A model generated the notes under the pieces. The model saw only the letters and a list, made by a program, of their open reading frames with translations. It ran no database searches and was not told where the DNA came from. From Rhizobium lentis (GTDB lineage Bacteria; Pseudomonadota; Alphaproteobacteria; Rhizobiales; Rhizobiaceae): a stretch of DNA of 64,000 nucleotides. This document shows, one piece after another, positions 62,715-64,000 of the stretch; position 1 is the stretch's first letter; every line of letters begins with the position of its first letter. The translations under genes were made by a program, and so were the position numbers. The stretch covers positions 1 to 64,000 of the forward strand of contig NZ_CP071457.1 of the NCBI RefSeq assembly GCF_017352135.1, given 5' to 3'.

Positions 62715-63551
62715 CTATCGTCCGGTGCTTTCCAGAATGCGCAGCGCAAGCTTGAGATGCGGCAAATCCAACATGCGTCCGTCGAGCTGGATGACGCCCG
62801 CCTCCGGCCTGGCGGCAAAGGCGGCGGCGACTTTCTCCGCCCAGGCGATCTCGGACGCGTCAGGCGTGAAGGCGTGGTTGATCGCTTCGACCTGGCCTGG
62901 ATGGATGGCCATCATGCCGGAAAAGCCGTCGCGCCGGGCGCGACCGACGTAGGCTCTGAGACCGCTGAGATCGCGGAAATCGGGATAGACGGTGTCGATG
63001 GCCGGAACGGCGGCGGCATGGGCCGCAAACAGCGTGAGTGAGCGGGCAAGCTCGTAAGGCGGTGTATAACGGCCATCTTTCCTGCGCGAAGTTGTGGCAC
63101 CTATCGCGGCGGGCAGATCTTCCGCACCCCAGGTCAGGCCGCAAAGGCTCGCCGCGACATCCCGGTAGCTGCCGATCTCGAAGATCGCCGATGGCGTCTC
63201 CGTCGCGATCGGCAGGATGGGGATTTCCGAGCCGAGAGAGCCTGCGAGTTTCAGCACCGAAGCCGCGCCCTCGGCCTTCGGCAGCATGATCGCGAAAGGA
63301 TCAAGGCCGCTCAAAGCGGCCAGGTCGTCTTCGGATTCGGGCGAGGCGAGGGGATTGATGCGGATCAGCAGAGCGCTCTCACCGGTATGGCGCCGGGTGA
63401 ACTCGTGCACGGCCTCGCGGGCTCGTGGCTTGTTGGCGGGCGCGACCGAGTCCTCCAGATCGAGGATGACGGCATCGGCGCCGGAGGCGAGCGCTTTGTC
63501 GAAACGCTCCGGCCGGTCACCGGGCACGAAGAGCAGCGAGCGCAGCCTCAT
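62715..63551 (-). CDS. HpcH/HpaI-type CoA-ester lyase (citrate lyase beta/malyl-CoA lyase-like)
   Basis: A 278-residue CitE-like TIM barrel: [18 protein letters not shown] at the start, [12 protein letters not shown] with metal-binding and catalytic acid residues, [14 protein letters not shown] and [16 protein letters not shown]. These cleave or form beta-hydroxyacyl-CoA thioesters such as malyl-CoA or citramalyl-CoA. The ATG overlaps the MaoC-gene stop by four bases, making a hydratase-lyase pair. Convergent with the channel gene, 12 bases away, with no room for a terminator. Confidence 0.88.
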   Translation of the reverse strand: MRLRSLLFVPGDRPERFDKALASGADAVILDLEDSVAPANKPRAREAVHEFTRRHTGESALLIRINPLASPESEDDLAALSGLDPFAIMLPKAEGAASVLKLAGSLGSEIPILPIATETPSAIFEIGSYRDVAASLCGLTWGAEDLPAAIGATTSRRKDGRYTPPYELARSLTLFAAHAAAVPAIDTVYPDFRDLSGLRAYVGRARRDGFSGMMAIHPGQVEAINHAFTPDASEIAWAEKVAAAFAARPEAGVIQLDGRMLDLPHLKLALRILESTGR

Positions 63552-64000
63552 GACGGCCTCACTTTCAGCATGGCGGTGCGCAGGCACCGGCAGACGATCT
63601 CGTCACGCTGGTTCAGGGTGACGTGGCGGAAGGTGACGATGCCGGCATCGGGGCGGGAATTCGAACGGCGCAGCTCCGTCACCTCCGTTTCCACCCGCAG
63701 CGTATCGCCGATGAAGACCGGCTTCGGCATCGTCACCTTGTCATAGCCGAGATTGGCGACGAGCGTGCCGAGCGTGGTGTCGCCGACCGAAAGGCCGACG
63801 GTCAGCGCAAAGGTGAAAGTGCCGTTGACGACGATCCGGCCGAATTCGGTGGCGGCCGCATAAGCGGCATCGAGATGCAGCGGCTGCGGATTGTGGGAAA
63901 GTGTCGTGAACAGCAGGTTGTCGGTCTCGGTGACCGTGCGGCGGATCTCATGGGCGATGCGGTCGCCGACCGTCCATTCGTCGAAATAGCGTCCGGCCAT
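63548..64000 (-). CDS. MaoC-family acyl-CoA hydratase
   Basis: A 150-residue hot-dog-fold protein. It begins [20 protein letters not shown] and carries the hydratase-2-like block [20 protein letters not shown]; the usual HG after it is NG here (VVNGTF). [20 protein letters not shown] lies near the end. Such proteins hydrate enoyl-CoA or mesaconyl-CoA. The ATG is the last codon at the window edge, so any upstream extension or partner is out of sight. Paired with the CoA-ester lyase, it fits a route from an unsaturated dicarboxyl-CoA to smaller acids. Confidence 0.85.
   Translation of the reverse strand: MAGRYFDEWTVGDRIAHEIRRTVTETDNLLFTTLSHNPQPLHLDAAYAAATEFGRIVVNGTFTFALTVGLSVGDTTLGTLVANLGYDKVTMPKPVFIGDTLRVETEVTELRRSNSRPDAGIVTFRHVTLNQRDEIVCRCLRTAMLKVRPS

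Noticed and set aside
1..64000. CRISPR arrays, tRNA/rRNA genes, insertion sequences, phage integrases or replication origins
   Set aside because: No regularly spaced direct repeats, no cloverleaf-like genes, no transposase or integrase motifs and no RepABC-type genes were seen while reading the window on both strands.

Overview
The window reads as high-GC alphaproteobacterial DNA, most likely a Rhizobium of the leguminosarum/etli type and probably a large plasmid or other accessory replicon. This rests on the density of ABC uptake systems paired with GntR and LacI regulators, the plant-glycan hydrolases, the IlvD/enolase sugar-acid genes, tightly overlapping operons, and the absence of housekeeping, tRNA or rRNA genes. 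The species call is an inference from gene content; no marker gene is present.

Layout. (1) 1-217 is the start of a TauA-like binding protein, leaving the window on the left. (2) 418-13691, plus strand: an FAD/NAD(P)-binding protein, a FadR-type GntR regulator, and a catabolic run (PF06684 protein, alpha/beta hydrolase, flavin reductase, luciferase-like monooxygenase, aldehyde dehydrogenase, NIPSNAP protein), followed by a polyamine-type ABC importer and a semialdehyde dehydrogenase. Three copies of a TGGTAYRCCATAATA operator lie before the regulator and before the run. (3) 13840-25310, minus strand: a nine-gene sugar-nucleotide/glycan cluster. It holds a phosphoheptose isomerase-like protein, a HddA-like GHMP kinase and a 649-residue three-domain protein (nucleotidyltransferase + GmhB-like phosphatase + P-loop kinase). 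It also holds two epimerases, a GMC oxidoreductase and a membrane trio (GT2 with C-terminal membrane helices, flippase-like protein, GT-C-like protein). Together these suggest GDP-heptose synthesis and transfer of a lipid-linked sugar outside the cytoplasm. (4) 25560-25676: the C-terminal scrap of a RidA-family gene at the junction. (5) 25714-33306: an alpha-L-rhamnosidase operon with a CUT1-type ABC importer and a divergent LacI regulator, with a clear double operator between them. (6) 33356-36292: a DapA-family lyase, divergent from a GntR regulator and an M24 peptidase. (7) 36329-53736: a LacI regulator and alpha-L-fucosidase diverging from a twelve-gene run. That run has a complete Dpp/Opp-type ABC importer, an IolB-like isomerase, a GH39 glycosidase, a TIM-barrel isomerase, a 2-hydroxyacid dehydrogenase, an enolase-superfamily protein, an IlvD-type dehydratase and an RraA-family protein. 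(8) 53757-62702: a small cytochrome c, a degenerate copy of an enolase-gene 3' end, and an RND efflux system with its own two-component system and outer-membrane channel. (9) 62715-64000: a CoA-ester lyase and a MaoC hydratase that share a four-base overlap.

How they work together. Modules 5-7 look like separately regulated scavenging systems for plant-derived glycosides (rhamnosyl, fucosyl, xylosyl-type) and peptides: import, deglycosylation, then oxidation and dehydration of the freed sugar. Module 2 resembles the Rut pyrimidine pathway in its enzyme classes but lacks RutB/RutC equivalents and has its own regulator, so its substrate is unknown. Module 8 is a self-contained efflux regulon: matching tandem GTTAAG-type boxes lie in the divergent promoter region and before the channel gene.

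The most unusual content is the heptose module, because Rhizobium leguminosarum/etli LPS cores are generally described as lacking heptose. The three-domain fusion inside it stands out most. All functional calls come from reading translated motifs by eye; no database search was possible.
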